A stretch of 64,000 nt of DNA from an uncultured Pontibacter sp. (GCF_947499215.1 NZ_CANMNI010000003.1:186001-250000); one strand, 5' to 3'; numbered from the stretch's first letter, positions 52,773 through 62,512 are shown. The notes: generated by a model from the sequence alone, not told the origin. Program-made: numbers and translations.

Positions 52773-54122
52773 TTATGCGGCACTTTGCCGGGGCAGGTTC
52801 GCATGCTTTTTCTGCTGGCGGTACAGGTATAGCTCGGCTAACAGCCAGAGTCCCACCAAGCTATACTCTAACAGTACCAGCCAAAGGTTCTCAGTATAGG
52901 CGCTACTGCGGTAGGCGGAGTAGCTGAAGATGGAAAAGCAGCTCCAGACGATGGCGAAACGGAATTGGCTCATCGCTGTAAGCGCAACCAAGGTACTGAT
53001 GTACCAAGGGTGCACCGTGGTAGACAGAAACAAGTATACGGTTAGGGCCGCCGCCATGTAACCGGCCAATCGGCGCACCGATCCCAGTTTTTTCACGGCC
53101 GCCATGGATAAGACGATGCCGACCGTGACTACGGAGAGAAGTGGCCCGATCACGGCGATCTGGTTATAGCCTGTCAGCCGGAAACCTAGCCAGCGCAGCA
53201 AATAGTAGACACTGGCATTAAACTCGAAGCGCTGAAAATAGAGGTCGATGCTCTGCCAGATGTTGTGCAGCACCTCCAATGAAAGGAGTGGGTAAAACAG
53301 CAGGACCAGCGTAACCAACAACACCCCGCTAAAGGCCGCAAAACGTTTGAATCCCAATTTGCGCCACACGAAGGGCAGGAACATGAGCGGCAGCAGCTTG
53401 GCTCCCACCGCAAACGCGAATGGCACTGCCGCGATCAGGTGGCGCTGGAAATGCAGCTGGTACAAAAACAACAGCAAAAAGAAAATGAGCAGCGCCTCCA
53501 TGTGCAGGTTGCCCGTCAGCTCCAGTATGACAAGTGGATTAAGCGCATACAAGTGCACATACCTGTCGGGCAGCGCCATGCGGCGCAGTAGGCGCAGCAA
53601 TAGCAGGATGGAGCCAGCCTCTGCAACCAGAATCACCACGCGCATCATCATAATACTGCCCATCAGACTGTCGGGCGAGAGCGCGGCAGAAAGCCAGAAC
53701 ACAGCCTGCAGCACCGGCGGGTATACCGAATAGTAGTCCGGTGAGTTGAGTTGTCGGAACAGTTCTGGCGTGATGCCGGCAGGGGACTGGGTGGCTCCAC
53801 TTAGGAAGTGGGAGGGAAGGTATAGGTATGGGTTTTCGCCGGCCAAAAGCAAGCGGCCGTCCCACACAAAACGGAAGTAGTCGTCTGACAGCGCAGGTAT
53901 GGCAAACAACAGGATAAGGCGGAAGAGCAGGCCGGCCCCAATGCCATGCCATACGTTCAGTTTCTGGTTTGTAACGTAGGCGTAGGCTCCAAACGCCAAC
54001 ATAGTGAGCAGGAGGAGCTGGGTGAAATTCTCACGCGGTGTCGCGTAACCCAATGCTAGGTATAGCAGGGCGGACAAGCCAAGCGCTGTGTAGGATGCTA
54101 TGTGCTTTCGTTCCAGTATCAT
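52773..54122 (-). CDS. Integral-membrane GT-C glycosyltransferase (mannosyltransferase-like)
   Basis: 449-aa protein with about 11-12 membrane helices and an early catalytic-type loop SDDYFRFVWDGRLLLAGENPY after the second helix pair; the D-D/E acids there match GT-C polyprenyl-phosphate-sugar-dependent enzymes (GT87-like). Other loops (STTVHPWYISTLVALTA) are also typical. It overlaps the upstream GT2 gene by 4 bp. With the two GT2 enzymes before it, it likely builds or transfers a polyprenyl-linked sugar for a surface glycan. Confidence 0.8.
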   Translation of the reverse strand: MILERKHIASYTALGLSALLYLALGYATPRENFTQLLLLTMLAFGAYAYVTNQKLNVWHGIGAGLLFRLILLFAIPALSDDYFRFVWDGRLLLAGENPYLYLPSHFLSGATQSPAGITPELFRQLNSPDYYSVYPPVLQAVFWLSAALSPDSLMGSIMMMRVVILVAEAGSILLLLRLLRRMALPDRYVHLYALNPLVILELTGNLHMEALLIFFLLLFLYQLHFQRHLIAAVPFAFAVGAKLLPLMFLPFVWRKLGFKRFAAFSGVLLVTLVLLFYPLLSLEVLHNIWQSIDLYFQRFEFNASVYYLLRWLGFRLTGYNQIAVIGPLLSVVTVGIVLSMAAVKKLGSVRRLAGYMAAALTVYLFLSTTVHPWYISTLVALTAMSQFRFAIVWSCFSIFSYSAYRSSAYTENLWLVLLEYSLVGLWLLAELYLYRQQKKHANLPRQSAA

Positions 54123-55597
54123 GCACGCCAGCTGTGGAACAGGGAATATAAGAACACGGATCCGAAGCCCAGCACCAGCATAACATGGAAAGGCAGCAGC
54201 CCGAAGTCTTGCAGCTGAAACGCTATCACAATGCCATACCCGAAGTATAGCGCCAGCAGCCCCTCCAACAGCGTTACTGGGTTAATACTGCGCACGGCAT
54301 AGGCTTGTTGCCGCCATGTGCCACCACGCTGCACTAGATTATGCTTGGGTGTGCGGATAAACGGCGTCTTGCGTCCCATGTAGCCTTCCATCACGGCCAG
54401 ACTGTTGTGCAGCGACAGCCCCATCGACATGGAAAGAAACAGAAAGAAAGACGGGACAAAATGCTTGGTCGTTTGCCATACCGAGCGGTACTGCTGGTAC
54501 AGCGCAGTCCAGTAAAATGCGATGAGAGCCAGTAAGCTAACCAGCAGCAAAGCCCCGAGTTGAAAAAGCAGCTCCAATCCCGGACTCCGATGCTTGAGGA
54601 AGAGCATAGGGATGCTGAGCAAGGCCGTGAGGAGCACACAGATGAAGATGCCGCTATTGAGCAGGTGAAAAAGGGCGTGCAGACGGGTTGATAGTGGCAT
54701 GCGGGCGCGAAGTACCTGCCCTAAGTGTTTGCGTGCCGTTTCGGCGGCGCCTTTGGTCCAGCGGAACTGCTGTGATTTGAGCGCTCCCATGGCAGCCGGC
54801 AGTTCAGCAGGGGCTTCCACATCCTCGAGGTAGCGAAAAACCCAACCGCCCAGTTGGGCGCGGTAGCTCAGGTCCAAGTCTTCGGTTAAGGTATCGGCCT
54901 GCCAGCCGCCTGCATCCACAATACAGCTTTTGCGCCACACCCCGGCCGTGCCGTTGAAATTGATAAAATGCCCGCCAATGTTCCGCCCGCTCTGCTCCAC
55001 AGTGAAGTGGGCATTCAAACCAAAGGCCTGCAGTCTGGTTAGTAGGGAGTATTCTTGGTTCAAGTGCCCCCAGCGAGTCTGCACCACGCCTACCCGCTCA
55101 TGTGAAAAGGCGGGTAGGGTACGTTTCAGAAAATCAGGTGCTGGCACGAAGTCCGCGTCGAAAATAGCTATGAAGTCTCCGCTGGCCCGTTCCAGCCCAT
55201 ATTGCAGCGCACCGGCCTTGTAGCCTGTTCTATCGGGTCGCCGGATGTGCTCCAACCTAACGCCAGCCTTGACATACTGCTGCATCTTTTGGCTGATCAG
55301 TTCGCTTGTCTCGTCAGTGGAGTCATCTAGCAACTGTATCTGGAGCAGATGGCGCGGGTAATCCAGTGCAGCCATGGCGTCGATCAGCCTTTCCACCACG
55401 TAGCGCTCATTGTACAACGGCAGTTGTACAGTCACAGCGGGCCAGTCTTTTTCTTCAGGTATAGGAATAGGTGTAGTAGGTAACTTTTTTCGGCTCCAGT
55501 ACAGATAGGTGAGGTGGAGCTGCATTAGGCTATAGCAGAAAATGAAGGCCAGACACAGACCATACACGGCAACAAGAAGAAGCTGGGGGATTGTCAT
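54119..55597 (-). CDS. Processive family 2 glycosyltransferase (cellulose-synthase-like)
   Basis: 492-aa membrane glycosyltransferase. N-terminal membrane helix, then the GT2 domain with VTVQLPLYNERYVVERLIDA, LLDDSTDETSELI, IAIFDADFVP (DxD-like) and the processive QQFRW motif in ALKSQQFRWTKGAAETARK, followed by about four C-terminal membrane helices. It likely polymerises or transfers sugars on the cytoplasmic face. It follows the DPM1-like gene by 11 bp and overlaps the GT-C gene by 4 bp. Product unknown. Confidence 0.9.
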   Translation of the reverse strand: MTIPQLLLVAVYGLCLAFIFCYSLMQLHLTYLYWSRKKLPTTPIPIPEEKDWPAVTVQLPLYNERYVVERLIDAMAALDYPRHLLQIQLLDDSTDETSELISQKMQQYVKAGVRLEHIRRPDRTGYKAGALQYGLERASGDFIAIFDADFVPAPDFLKRTLPAFSHERVGVVQTRWGHLNQEYSLLTRLQAFGLNAHFTVEQSGRNIGGHFINFNGTAGVWRKSCIVDAGGWQADTLTEDLDLSYRAQLGGWVFRYLEDVEAPAELPAAMGALKSQQFRWTKGAAETARKHLGQVLRARMPLSTRLHALFHLLNSGIFICVLLTALLSIPMLFLKHRSPGLELLFQLGALLLVSLLALIAFYWTALYQQYRSVWQTTKHFVPSFFLFLSMSMGLSLHNSLAVMEGYMGRKTPFIRTPKHNLVQRGGTWRQQAYAVRSINPVTLLEGLLALYFGYGIVIAFQLQDFGLLPFHVMLVLGFGSVFLYSLFHSWRA

Positions 55598-55608
55598 GCT
55601 GAGTTCGG

Positions 55609-56301
55609 CTACAGGTGCCTAAATATAGTCAGAATAATCTTATAGCCTGCCAGTACCGAGCCCTTTAGCGTGCCCGATACTTTGGACACTCCGATGCGTT
55701 TGCGGTAACTCACCGGCACCTCGGTATACCTCACTTTTTGTTTGGCGGCCTTTGCCTGCATTTCTACGGTCCAACCATAGTTGCGGTCGCGCATACCCAG
55801 TTGCTGTAGCGTTTCAAACCGGATGGCGCGGAAAGGGCCGAGGTCGGTATAACTGACGCCATAGAGCCAGCGAAGCAGGGTAGTGGCCAGCCAGTTTCCG
55901 AATATCTGTTGCGGCATCATAGAACCGCCTTCCCGTTCGCCTAGCGCCCGCGAGCCGATCACCATATCCGCCCTTCCCTGCACGATGGGCTCCAGCAACA
56001 AAGGCATTTCCTCGGGGTAGTCAGAGTAGTCGCCGTCCAAGAACACGATAATGTCCGGTTGCAGGGCGGCAGACTGTGCCGCAGCATAGGCTATACCCTT
56101 GAGACAGGCATTGCCATAGCCCGGTTTGGGCTCGTCGAGCACGGTAGCACCGGCGGAACGCGCCACATGGGCGGTGTTGTCTGACGAGTTGTTGTTTACA
56201 ACGATTACTTCCTGCACCAACTTTGCAGGTATGGCGCTGATTACGTGTGAGATAGATTTTTCTTCGTTGTAAGCGGGTATAATGACGGAGATTCGGGGCA
56301 T
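55609..56301 (-). CDS. GT2 family dolichyl/polyprenyl-phosphate glycosyltransferase-like protein
   Basis: 230-aa soluble GT2 enzyme of the DPM1 type: ISVIIPAYNEEKSISHVI N-terminus, VIVVNNNSSDNTAHVARSAG, acceptor and metal motif FLDGDYSDYPEEMP (DxD), GSRALGEREGGSMMPQQIFGN and the C-terminal YTDLGPFRAIR. It would transfer a sugar from a nucleotide sugar to polyprenyl phosphate, feeding the GT-C enzyme downstream. First gene of the minus-strand glycan operon (55609-52773). The substrate sugar is not deducible. Confidence 0.88.
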   Translation of the reverse strand: MPRISVIIPAYNEEKSISHVISAIPAKLVQEVIVVNNNSSDNTAHVARSAGATVLDEPKPGYGNACLKGIAYAAAQSAALQPDIIVFLDGDYSDYPEEMPLLLEPIVQGRADMVIGSRALGEREGGSMMPQQIFGNWLATTLLRWLYGVSYTDLGPFRAIRFETLQQLGMRDRNYGWTVEMQAKAAKQKVRYTEVPVSYRKRIGVSKVSGTLKGSVLAGYKIILTIFRHL

Positions 56302-56373
56302 GTTGCAAGTTGCCTAAAATTTTTCTTGTAAACTATTGGGTGTCAGGTATGGCTTTTGTAGTAAGAAGTGTAT

Positions 56374-56381
56374 TAACTTTG
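56374..56381 (+). promoter_or_regulatory. -7 box for the bcp gene
   Basis: TAACTTTG, an exact TAnnTTTG match 53 bp upstream of the ATG at 56435; a TTTTG lies 15 bases upstream. Confidence 0.45.
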
Positions 56382-56434
56382 CAAATTGAACCTATCACTA
56401 GCTGAGAGGTTTTAGAATTAGCTTATTTTATATT

Positions 56435-56923
56435 ATGAGTAGAGAAGTTGTTAAGATTGGAGACAAAGCCCCTGATTTTGAATTGCAGCGGTTGGATGGT
56501 GGCTTTTTCCGGCTTTACGAGTTGTTGAAAAAGAAAAACGTCGTACTGTACTTTTATCCGAAGGATAGCTCATCGGATTGCACCAAGCAAGCCTGCGAGT
56601 TCCGCGACCACTATGACACCTTCCGTGAGTTGGAAACAGAGGTGGTTTGCATCAGCTACGACAAGGCCGACGCACACAAACGATTTGAGCGCATGTACCG
56701 CCTACCGTTTACCCTGCTGAGTGACTGCGATGCGCAGATTCGCAACCTGTACGGGGTACCGCGCAAGTTCGGTATCATGCCGGGGCGCTCGATTTATGTG
56801 ATTGACAAAGCCGGTGAGGTGCAGTATGTGTTTAACGCGCTCTCCAAACCAGCCGAGCACGTGCAGCAAGTGTTGGATGTGCTCTATGACCTGAACCACG
56901 AAGGTGTAGAGCAGTATGTTTAA
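56435..56923 (+). CDS. bcp: Thioredoxin-dependent peroxiredoxin, Bcp/PrxQ type
   Basis: 162-aa peroxiredoxin. Peroxidatic C49 and resolving C54 lie in SSDCTKQACEFRD, spaced as in atypical 2-Cys Bcp enzymes; GDKAPDFELQRLDGG and VVLYFYPKD at the N-terminus are typical, as is YGVPRKFGIMPGRSIYVID. It reduces peroxides with thioredoxin. Cytoplasmic. It stands alone with its own promoter and a strong terminator. Confidence 0.93.
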   Translation: MSREVVKIGDKAPDFELQRLDGGFFRLYELLKKKNVVLYFYPKDSSSDCTKQACEFRDHYDTFRELETEVVCISYDKADAHKRFERMYRLPFTLLSDCDAQIRNLYGVPRKFGIMPGRSIYVIDKAGEVQYVFNALSKPAEHVQQVLDVLYDLNHEGVEQYV

Positions 56924-56946
56924 TTGAAAACTTTAAAAAAACAATA

Positions 56947-56978
56947 AAGAGGCCCGGTGCATAAACACCGGGCCTCTT
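56947..56978. terminator. Bidirectional terminator between bcp and a lipoprotein gene
   Basis: Perfect 13-bp arms AAGAGGCCCGGTG / CACCGGGCCTCTT with a 6-nt loop, 23 bp past the bcp stop and 21 bp past the stop of the convergent gene. Confidence 0.85.
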
Positions 56979-56999
56979 CTGTTTTAACAGAGTAAAGCT

Positions 57000-57566
57000 T
57001 TATTTCAGCAACTCCAGTTTTTTCCCATTGAAAAGCTCCACGCCCAGAAAACCATGCTCTTTGTTGAAAAGCAATCGCTTGAGATTCTCAGTTTTGGAGC
57101 TGTCTGTTTTCACCACCTCAAACACATTGTTATAAGTGGTTTCGTTAATTTCATAAGTGGCGTGGGTAGCCTGCAAGGTATCTATTTTGTACTCACCTGC
57201 TAGCTCAACGTGCAGTGCCACATCAAAGCTGTTTTCTTTTTTAAGGAAGTAGGTCATCAAACCCGGATAGTCCTTTTCTGGGTCCTGTATAACGCTGTAG
57301 GCCTGTACATCAAAATGTTCGATGCAGTCGTCACCGGTGTTAAATCCTTCCCCCGGTACTTGCTCAGCCCTGAGAATGGTGTTCGTGTATACTACCGTAT
57401 CACCTGCCTCATTTTTAAATTTTACTTTCTCGCCACGGTCGTAAACCAGCCATTTAACGTCGTTCTCGTCCATCTGCGTGGTGGTCGTAGGGTCGCATTT
57501 GTCGCAAGAACTGAAAAGCAGGGCTGCCAGTACAAAGGCGCCTGCAAGCTTAAGTGAGTGTGTCAT
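57000..57566 (-). CDS. Lipoprotein of unknown function, paralogue 1
   Basis: 188-aa protein with lipoprotein signal MTHSLKLAGAFVLAALLFSSC (truncated at Cys21 for the anchor), which sets the start at 57566; the open frame goes 37 codons further. The mature domain shares a pattern with the next gene: W-VYD...DTVVYTNTI, VPGEGFNTGDDCIEHFDVQ, NNVFEV and LLFNKEHGFLGVELFNGKKL. The Cys pair in CDKCDP just after the anchor and the lone later Cys suggest a disulfide. Family not recognised; beta-rich. Tandem duplicate of the neighbouring gene. Confidence 0.72.
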   Translation of the reverse strand: MTHSLKLAGAFVLAALLFSSCDKCDPTTTTQMDENDVKWLVYDRGEKVKFKNEAGDTVVYTNTILRAEQVPGEGFNTGDDCIEHFDVQAYSVIQDPEKDYPGLMTYFLKKENSFDVALHVELAGEYKIDTLQATHATYEINETTYNNVFEVVKTDSSKTENLKRLLFNKEHGFLGVELFNGKKLELLK

Positions 57567-57700
57567 GAGGGTAAAATGATAAAAAAATGGTAAGTATAAA
57601 TAATATTGGACGCAGTTATAGTAGCTCCGCCAATAGCAAGATTCAATTAAGCGGCTGATGGTTGCAGCCGGGTGCAAAAACTATAAAAAAGAACTTGGTT

Positions 57701-58282
57701 TTAAAGCTGAGGGGGGATGCGGGTAAGGGTACGGCCGTCGGAGAACTCCACATGCAGAAAGCCGAATTCTCGGTTAAACTGAATCAGTTTTACACCATCG
57801 GGACCGCTGTCCTCATTGGTAATTTCGAACACGTTTTGGTAAGTCACTTCCTCCAACGTAAGTTGGGCATATTGAGGCGTGTTGATATCTGGAATAGCTA
57901 AGTCGGCACGTTGGGCGACTACAAGATTTATCCGGATGGTTTCCGGCGTTTTTAGAGCCACTACCGTCAGGGCGGGGAACAGGCGAGGGGAGGCGGCATG
58001 CTGCATTACACTGGTTCTGCGGGTGTAGTACTGCTCAATGCAGGCGTCAGCCGGACCAAAGCCATCGCCCGGCACCGGATCAGAGTTGATGCGTGTGTTT
58101 ACGAAGACGCGCACGATGTCCGTATCATCTACCATGAGCAGCGTATCACGGGCCTCGTAGACGGTCCAGTCGCCATCTCCGTTCTCAAACTGGGCCACTG
58201 AGGTGGTGCAATCGTTGCAAGAGCTCAACCAAAGCAGGCTGCAGCACATAATCAGAGTTAGAAATGAATAAAAAGCCTTCAT
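57701..58282 (-). CDS. Lipoprotein of unknown function, paralogue 2
   Basis: 193-aa lipoprotein (LTLIMCCSLLWLSSC anchor Cys near 22). It shares with its neighbour WTVYEARDTLLMVD, VRVFVNTRI, VPGDGFGPADACIEQYY, YQNVFEI and IQFNREFGFLHVEFSDGRTL, about a third of residues by eye. The pair lies head-to-tail 134 bp apart, so a tandem duplication with divergence is the likely origin. No function known; periplasm- or surface-facing. Confidence 0.72.
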   Translation of the reverse strand: MKAFYSFLTLIMCCSLLWLSSCNDCTTSVAQFENGDGDWTVYEARDTLLMVDDTDIVRVFVNTRINSDPVPGDGFGPADACIEQYYTRRTSVMQHAASPRLFPALTVVALKTPETIRINLVVAQRADLAIPDINTPQYAQLTLEEVTYQNVFEITNEDSGPDGVKLIQFNREFGFLHVEFSDGRTLTRIPPQL

Positions 58283-58374
58283 GCGAGTATCATGCTATAC
58301 TGCAAAGTAACGAAGTAAATCCGGTTGATGGTTTAAAAAATTAGCGAATAGTCGCGTAGGTGTTAAGCCACACA

Positions 58375-58406
58375 AAAACAGCCGGCCATTCATGGCCGGC
58401 TGTTTT
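58375..58406 (-). terminator. Terminator of the small membrane protein gene
   Basis: Perfect 15-bp arms AAAACAGCCGGCCAT / ATGGCCGGCTGTTTT with a 2-nt spacer, 23 bp past the stop. A T-run is part of the stem on both strands. Confidence 0.83.
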
Positions 58407-58429
58407 ATAAATTATGCAAAAAACAAAAA

Positions 58430-58672
58430 TCAATTGTTTCTAACTCTTACCGGCACGGGTTCCAGTTTAAGCGATGGTCTAAACACGAGCCAAAGCACCG
58501 TGCCCAGTATCGTACCGGTCAGGAAAGCCGGCACCAGAATCACCCAGCCCATAACACCACGGCTCTCGGCATCGTGATACAGCCACACAAGCATGAAAAG
58601 GACCAAGAACGAATAAACGGCGAACGTTAGAAAGAAAAGTATACTGGCTATATTCGGCAATGCAGTTTCCAT
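58430..58672 (-). CDS. Small two-helix membrane protein, PLDc_N-like
   Basis: 80-aa protein with two membrane helices (about 8-30 and 41-62) joined by WLYHDAESRGVMGW, a short loop with the D-A-x-x-R-G pattern of PLDc_N-type small membrane domains. A start seven codons upstream (58693) is equally possible. Function unknown. Confidence 0.6.
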   Translation of the reverse strand: METALPNIASILFFLTFAVYSFLVLFMLVWLYHDAESRGVMGWVILVPAFLTGTILGTVLWLVFRPSLKLEPVPVRVRNN

Positions 58673-58836
58673 TAGTAAAGTTTTAAGTAACACATAGTTA
58701 GGGTAAAGTGAAACGCCCTACTATGTTAAACCCGAATCGGTGTAAATTGTTTATAACTATTTTTAGATAGGTATAGGATAATGAGTTAGATGAAAGTGCT
58801 ATATTGTATTTAATTGTTAAGGTGGGTGTTAAAGAG

Positions 58837-58866
58837 AAAAGCCACCCTTATAGAAGAGTGGCTTTT
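58837..58866 (-). terminator. Terminator of the M36 protease gene
   Basis: 9-bp arms AAAAGCCAC / GTGGCTTTT with a 12-nt loop, 19 bp past the stop. On the minus strand the stem is followed by TCTCTTTAAC, so the T-run is mostly inside the stem. Confidence 0.65.
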
Positions 58867-58885
58867 GCTCGGGGTTTATTTTGAC

Positions 58886-61800
58886 TTATTTCTTAATTAT
58901 CACTTTGTGCGTGGTGGTTTGCTTGCCTGTGCTAATGGTGAAGTAGTATAGCCCATTCTGCAATTCTTCCAGCGAAAGCATAGCGCCACTGTTCGCCTCA
59001 TCAGCTGAAATTTCCTGCTGACTCACCTGCTGGCCATGGGCATTCGCCACCGTAATCTGCACATTTCCTTCTGCCTTATCTGCCAGTTTCAATGTGATTC
59101 TGTTCTGAGCAGGATTAGGGTATAGGATCTCACGCGTGTCAGCCGCCATGGCCGTGGCAATGCTGGTCTGTGACAGGGTGCCTGCTTTCAACACCAGTGT
59201 TTCTGCACTGGCACTGGCGTCACCTCCGAAGCGGGAAGTCACATGGGCCGTGCTGTTAACCACAGTCGGGTTCGACACAACATCCACATTGTCCACATAC
59301 CAGCCAGTGGCACCGGTCAGCACATCGGAACCCATTCGGAAACGGATAAGTACATTCTGTCCCTTGAAACTGCTCAAATCAGCGATGGTCTGTATGTAGC
59401 CGTTGCTGCCGCCCGTGAAGGCAGGACCATTTATAGTAGAGGCGTTAGCCAGCGGAATGTTGCCGTTATACCCGTTTTGGATCATTTTACCGCCCAAATC
59501 AGACCAGGTCAGTCCTCTGTTCGTGCTGATTTCAACTACGCCGCCGTCAAATCCTTCTTCCGTAGCGAAGCTGTGCCAGAAGCGGAGCAGCGCATTTTCG
59601 CCAACTGTAATAGGCTGCGCTGTGATCAGGTACTGGTCGCTGAAGGCATCCGGGTCCACGGCAAACCAAGAGGTCGTGCCGCTGTACGGGTTTTTAGTAC
59701 TTAGCTGCCAGTCGCTCAAACCTACGCCTCGTGCTGTTTTCCACTTGCTGCCTCCGCTCTCCATATCGTCGTGGAAGAACACTGTGGTGCCGTCACCTTT
59801 GTTCACACGCACTTTGAAGGTACGCTCCAAGGTCTCTCCCTGAGCCATCTTAACTGATTTGAAGGTTACTACACCTTTGGTCAGTTTTGGCGCATCTGTG
59901 GTGGATTCCTGTACAAACACAGTGCCCTCAGGCAGCGGATTGGTGATCGAGACGTTGTTCACCGAGCCAGCCGTTTCGTTCGTTACTGTGATCTTATAAG
60001 TGAGCTCTTCACCGTCAGTAACCGGGGATGGGGTGGCCTGTAGTTGAATGTCAAACTGTGGCTCGCAAGATGGCGGCATGTCGAATGCCTCAGTGCCATC
60101 TGTCAGGTCGTTGTTGCTGCCCTGCGTGGCGCTGTAGCCGAGACCGCGCTTGGCAAATGCTCTCCAGATGTGACACTGGTTGGCGCCGCCGTTGTTGATG
60201 CGGTCAGCTGCCAAGATCGCATCGCGGGCGTCGATAAAGCCGGGACTGCAAGGCTGCAGCTTTAAGCCGTCGATTACCAGTTGCAGGGCGATATTATTAC
60301 CGCCTTTGCCACTGTGCAGATCAGGGTCATAGCCATACTCTTCAATCAGGTTCCAAGTCATGTCCCATAGCATAGTGGCCCAGATGAAACCGACCCCGTG
60401 CGGTACTGAGATCTCTGGATTGGCAATCATGCGGTAGGTATAAGGGTTGATGCCCATATCGGTGCTGTAAGGCGCAGGACGTATGCCACCGCCGTCCGTA
60501 TCTTCTGACATCACATAGGTGCCGATGCCGCGTCGCTTCGGACCGGTGTCGCCATCACGCATAGTCATGATCAGGCCGAAGAAGTCGCTCCAGCCCTCAC
60601 CGCCCTGCTCAGCGCCCGAAAGGCACTGGGTACTTGGGCCACCTGTAAGACGTGTTGAGATGCCGTGCCCGTATTCGTGGGCGATAATGCCGTTGTCAAG
60701 GTCACCGTCACGCATGGGCGGTACGCCGCCTTCTAATCTAAGTGATCCTGTCAGGCCTTGAGCCAGTGCCGTCTTCAGTTTGTCGCCATCGGCTTTGCTA
60801 ATCATAATGGCAGGTATAAGCACAGCGGTACCGGTCTCATCACCCCCCATCGACATGGCAGGACCGTCTATGTTGTTGACCACAATAACACCTGTAGCGC
60901 CGGAAGCCTGCGCATTCAGTGCTTTGGATATAAAGGAGCAGTCACCGCGGTCTACTAGCGCAATGTTGCCTGATATTTCAGCTTGGTTGTTAAATGGCAG
61001 CGGAACAGATCCGGCAGGAAGTTCAGGTGCACCATTACAACCATTGGACGGATCAGCCATCACAATCTTACCGGATACGCCGGTTTCATCCACGGCTGGT
61101 CCGAAGGCCGCCTGCACGCCGGTATAGGAGCCTGCCACTGCAGATGGTGTTGTTATGTGGAGTAGTTTGGCTGGTACGGAGGAGGTCCAGAGGTACATCT
61201 GCATGCGGCCCGGAACACCGTCCTGCAGCGTGAGGAAGTTGGCGTTGTTAGTGCCACCACCGTCTTGGGCTTCCGCCATTACCCCATCCAGTCCCTGTCC
61301 TTCGCCAGAAAAGTTAGTCTGCTGGAAGTTACCGCTTGCTTCGTCGAAGCCATAAAGGTAGAAGAGGTCGTGGATGATGTTGTTCCAGTAGAAAAGATTC
61401 GTAGTGGCAGCCTTTACATAAGTGCCGGGCTCCTTGGTTAGATCTAGCGGGAAGTCGAACACCAAGTTAGCACCGCCATCGGGACTAGTACCGGCATTGG
61501 CGCCGAGGCGGTCTTCGTAGGCGTGCACGTTGTTACCCTTTGTGATGGTATAAGACACAAGGCCGTCGTTGTGCCAACCCAATGGAGAAGCGGCGGCATT
61601 CTCTTTAGCTGTCACCAAAGTGCGGTCGCCATGGCTTGGCGTCTCAAACGGCGCATCGTATATGTTGTAGGTTCCACTGGCAGCCACTGCGGCGGCGGCC
61701 ACACTGCGCGGCGCGAAAGCCTGTGTGTAGAAGTCCTGCTGTGCTTTCAGGCGCTCCACTTTTGATACCACACGGCTTTGGTTGTGCTGTCTGGCCAGCG

Positions 61801-62512
61801 CCTTTTCCTGATTAGGTTCATCTGTTACGACAGGCAGTCCCCAGTTGTCGTGAATCACCAAGTCTTCTTTCTTTAGTACTTGGCCGGTGGCTGCATCCAC
61901 GCGCATGTTCCAGTAGTGCTGGGCATCGAGGTTGTAAATATCCACTTCCCAAGCAAGCAACACGCTGCCGTTCGGCATCGGCTGGTACACCAGTTTGGCA
62001 GGTATGGGCGAAAGCGATACGCCACCATCTGTCAATACCACCGCCTTAGAAGCGGCTGGTAACTTAGGACTCGGGGCTTTTCGCTCTTTTACCTTGATGG
62101 GTTGCTTTACGGTAAGTTTCAGGTCTGAGGCCGCGGCGTTGGCAGCCTGCTCAGGGGAGAGAGAAGCAGCACTGCTCTTGATGGCACCCCTCAGGTTGGG
62201 GATGAACCGGTTGCCCATGTTGATCACATTGCCTTCGCGGTCGATGTTGATGTTGATGTTGGCATCAACCACTTCTATGCCCTGAAAGCGCTGGCGCAAG
62301 TAGATGTGGGTTACACCGTTTTTCTTACTCACATACTGGTCAGTTACGACATAATCAGAGAGGTCGGCGGCGTTGAGTTTGTAAACGGCTTTTGTCTGGT
62401 CGATGTGCCGCAGGGCGATGTCGAGCGCGGACTGAGCGTTTGCAATTCCGGGAGCCAACGAGAGAAGAAGGCCCAGAAGGAACACCAAATTTTGCTTTGT
62501 TTTTGAATTCAT
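58886..62512 (-). CDS. Secreted M36 (fungalysin-like) metalloprotease with T9SS tail
   Basis: 1,208-aa exported zinc protease. N-terminal signal (VFLLGLLLSLAPGIANA), an FTP/PepSY-type propeptide (about 30-220), then the M36 catalytic domain with HEYGH in NGIIAHEYGHGISTRL (about 610) and the third ligand in GEGWSDFFGL (about 640). A PA-type insertion (about 455-600) interrupts the domain, an N-terminal DUF11-like domain follows (ITVTNETAGSVNNVSITNPL, about 850-910), then a MAM/beta-sandwich part, and a C-terminal T9SS sorting domain (ILYPNPAQNRITLKL ... KVIIKK). It would be secreted through the outer membrane by the type IX system and digest proteins or peptides outside the cell. Confidence 0.93.
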   Translation of the reverse strand: MNSKTKQNLVFLLGLLLSLAPGIANAQSALDIALRHIDQTKAVYKLNAADLSDYVVTDQYVSKKNGVTHIYLRQRFQGIEVVDANININIDREGNVINMGNRFIPNLRGAIKSSAASLSPEQAANAAASDLKLTVKQPIKVKERKAPSPKLPAASKAVVLTDGGVSLSPIPAKLVYQPMPNGSVLLAWEVDIYNLDAQHYWNMRVDAATGQVLKKEDLVIHDNWGLPVVTDEPNQEKALARQHNQSRVVSKVERLKAQQDFYTQAFAPRSVAAAAVAASGTYNIYDAPFETPSHGDRTLVTAKENAAASPLGWHNDGLVSYTITKGNNVHAYEDRLGANAGTSPDGGANLVFDFPLDLTKEPGTYVKAATTNLFYWNNIIHDLFYLYGFDEASGNFQQTNFSGEGQGLDGVMAEAQDGGGTNNANFLTLQDGVPGRMQMYLWTSSVPAKLLHITTPSAVAGSYTGVQAAFGPAVDETGVSGKIVMADPSNGCNGAPELPAGSVPLPFNNQAEISGNIALVDRGDCSFISKALNAQASGATGVIVVNNIDGPAMSMGGDETGTAVLIPAIMISKADGDKLKTALAQGLTGSLRLEGGVPPMRDGDLDNGIIAHEYGHGISTRLTGGPSTQCLSGAEQGGEGWSDFFGLIMTMRDGDTGPKRRGIGTYVMSEDTDGGGIRPAPYSTDMGINPYTYRMIANPEISVPHGVGFIWATMLWDMTWNLIEEYGYDPDLHSGKGGNNIALQLVIDGLKLQPCSPGFIDARDAILAADRINNGGANQCHIWRAFAKRGLGYSATQGSNNDLTDGTEAFDMPPSCEPQFDIQLQATPSPVTDGEELTYKITVTNETAGSVNNVSITNPLPEGTVFVQESTTDAPKLTKGVVTFKSVKMAQGETLERTFKVRVNKGDGTTVFFHDDMESGGSKWKTARGVGLSDWQLSTKNPYSGTTSWFAVDPDAFSDQYLITAQPITVGENALLRFWHSFATEEGFDGGVVEISTNRGLTWSDLGGKMIQNGYNGNIPLANASTINGPAFTGGSNGYIQTIADLSSFKGQNVLIRFRMGSDVLTGATGWYVDNVDVVSNPTVVNSTAHVTSRFGGDASASAETLVLKAGTLSQTSIATAMAADTREILYPNPAQNRITLKLADKAEGNVQITVANAHGQQVSQQEISADEANSGAMLSLEELQNGLYYFTISTGKQTTTHKVIIKK

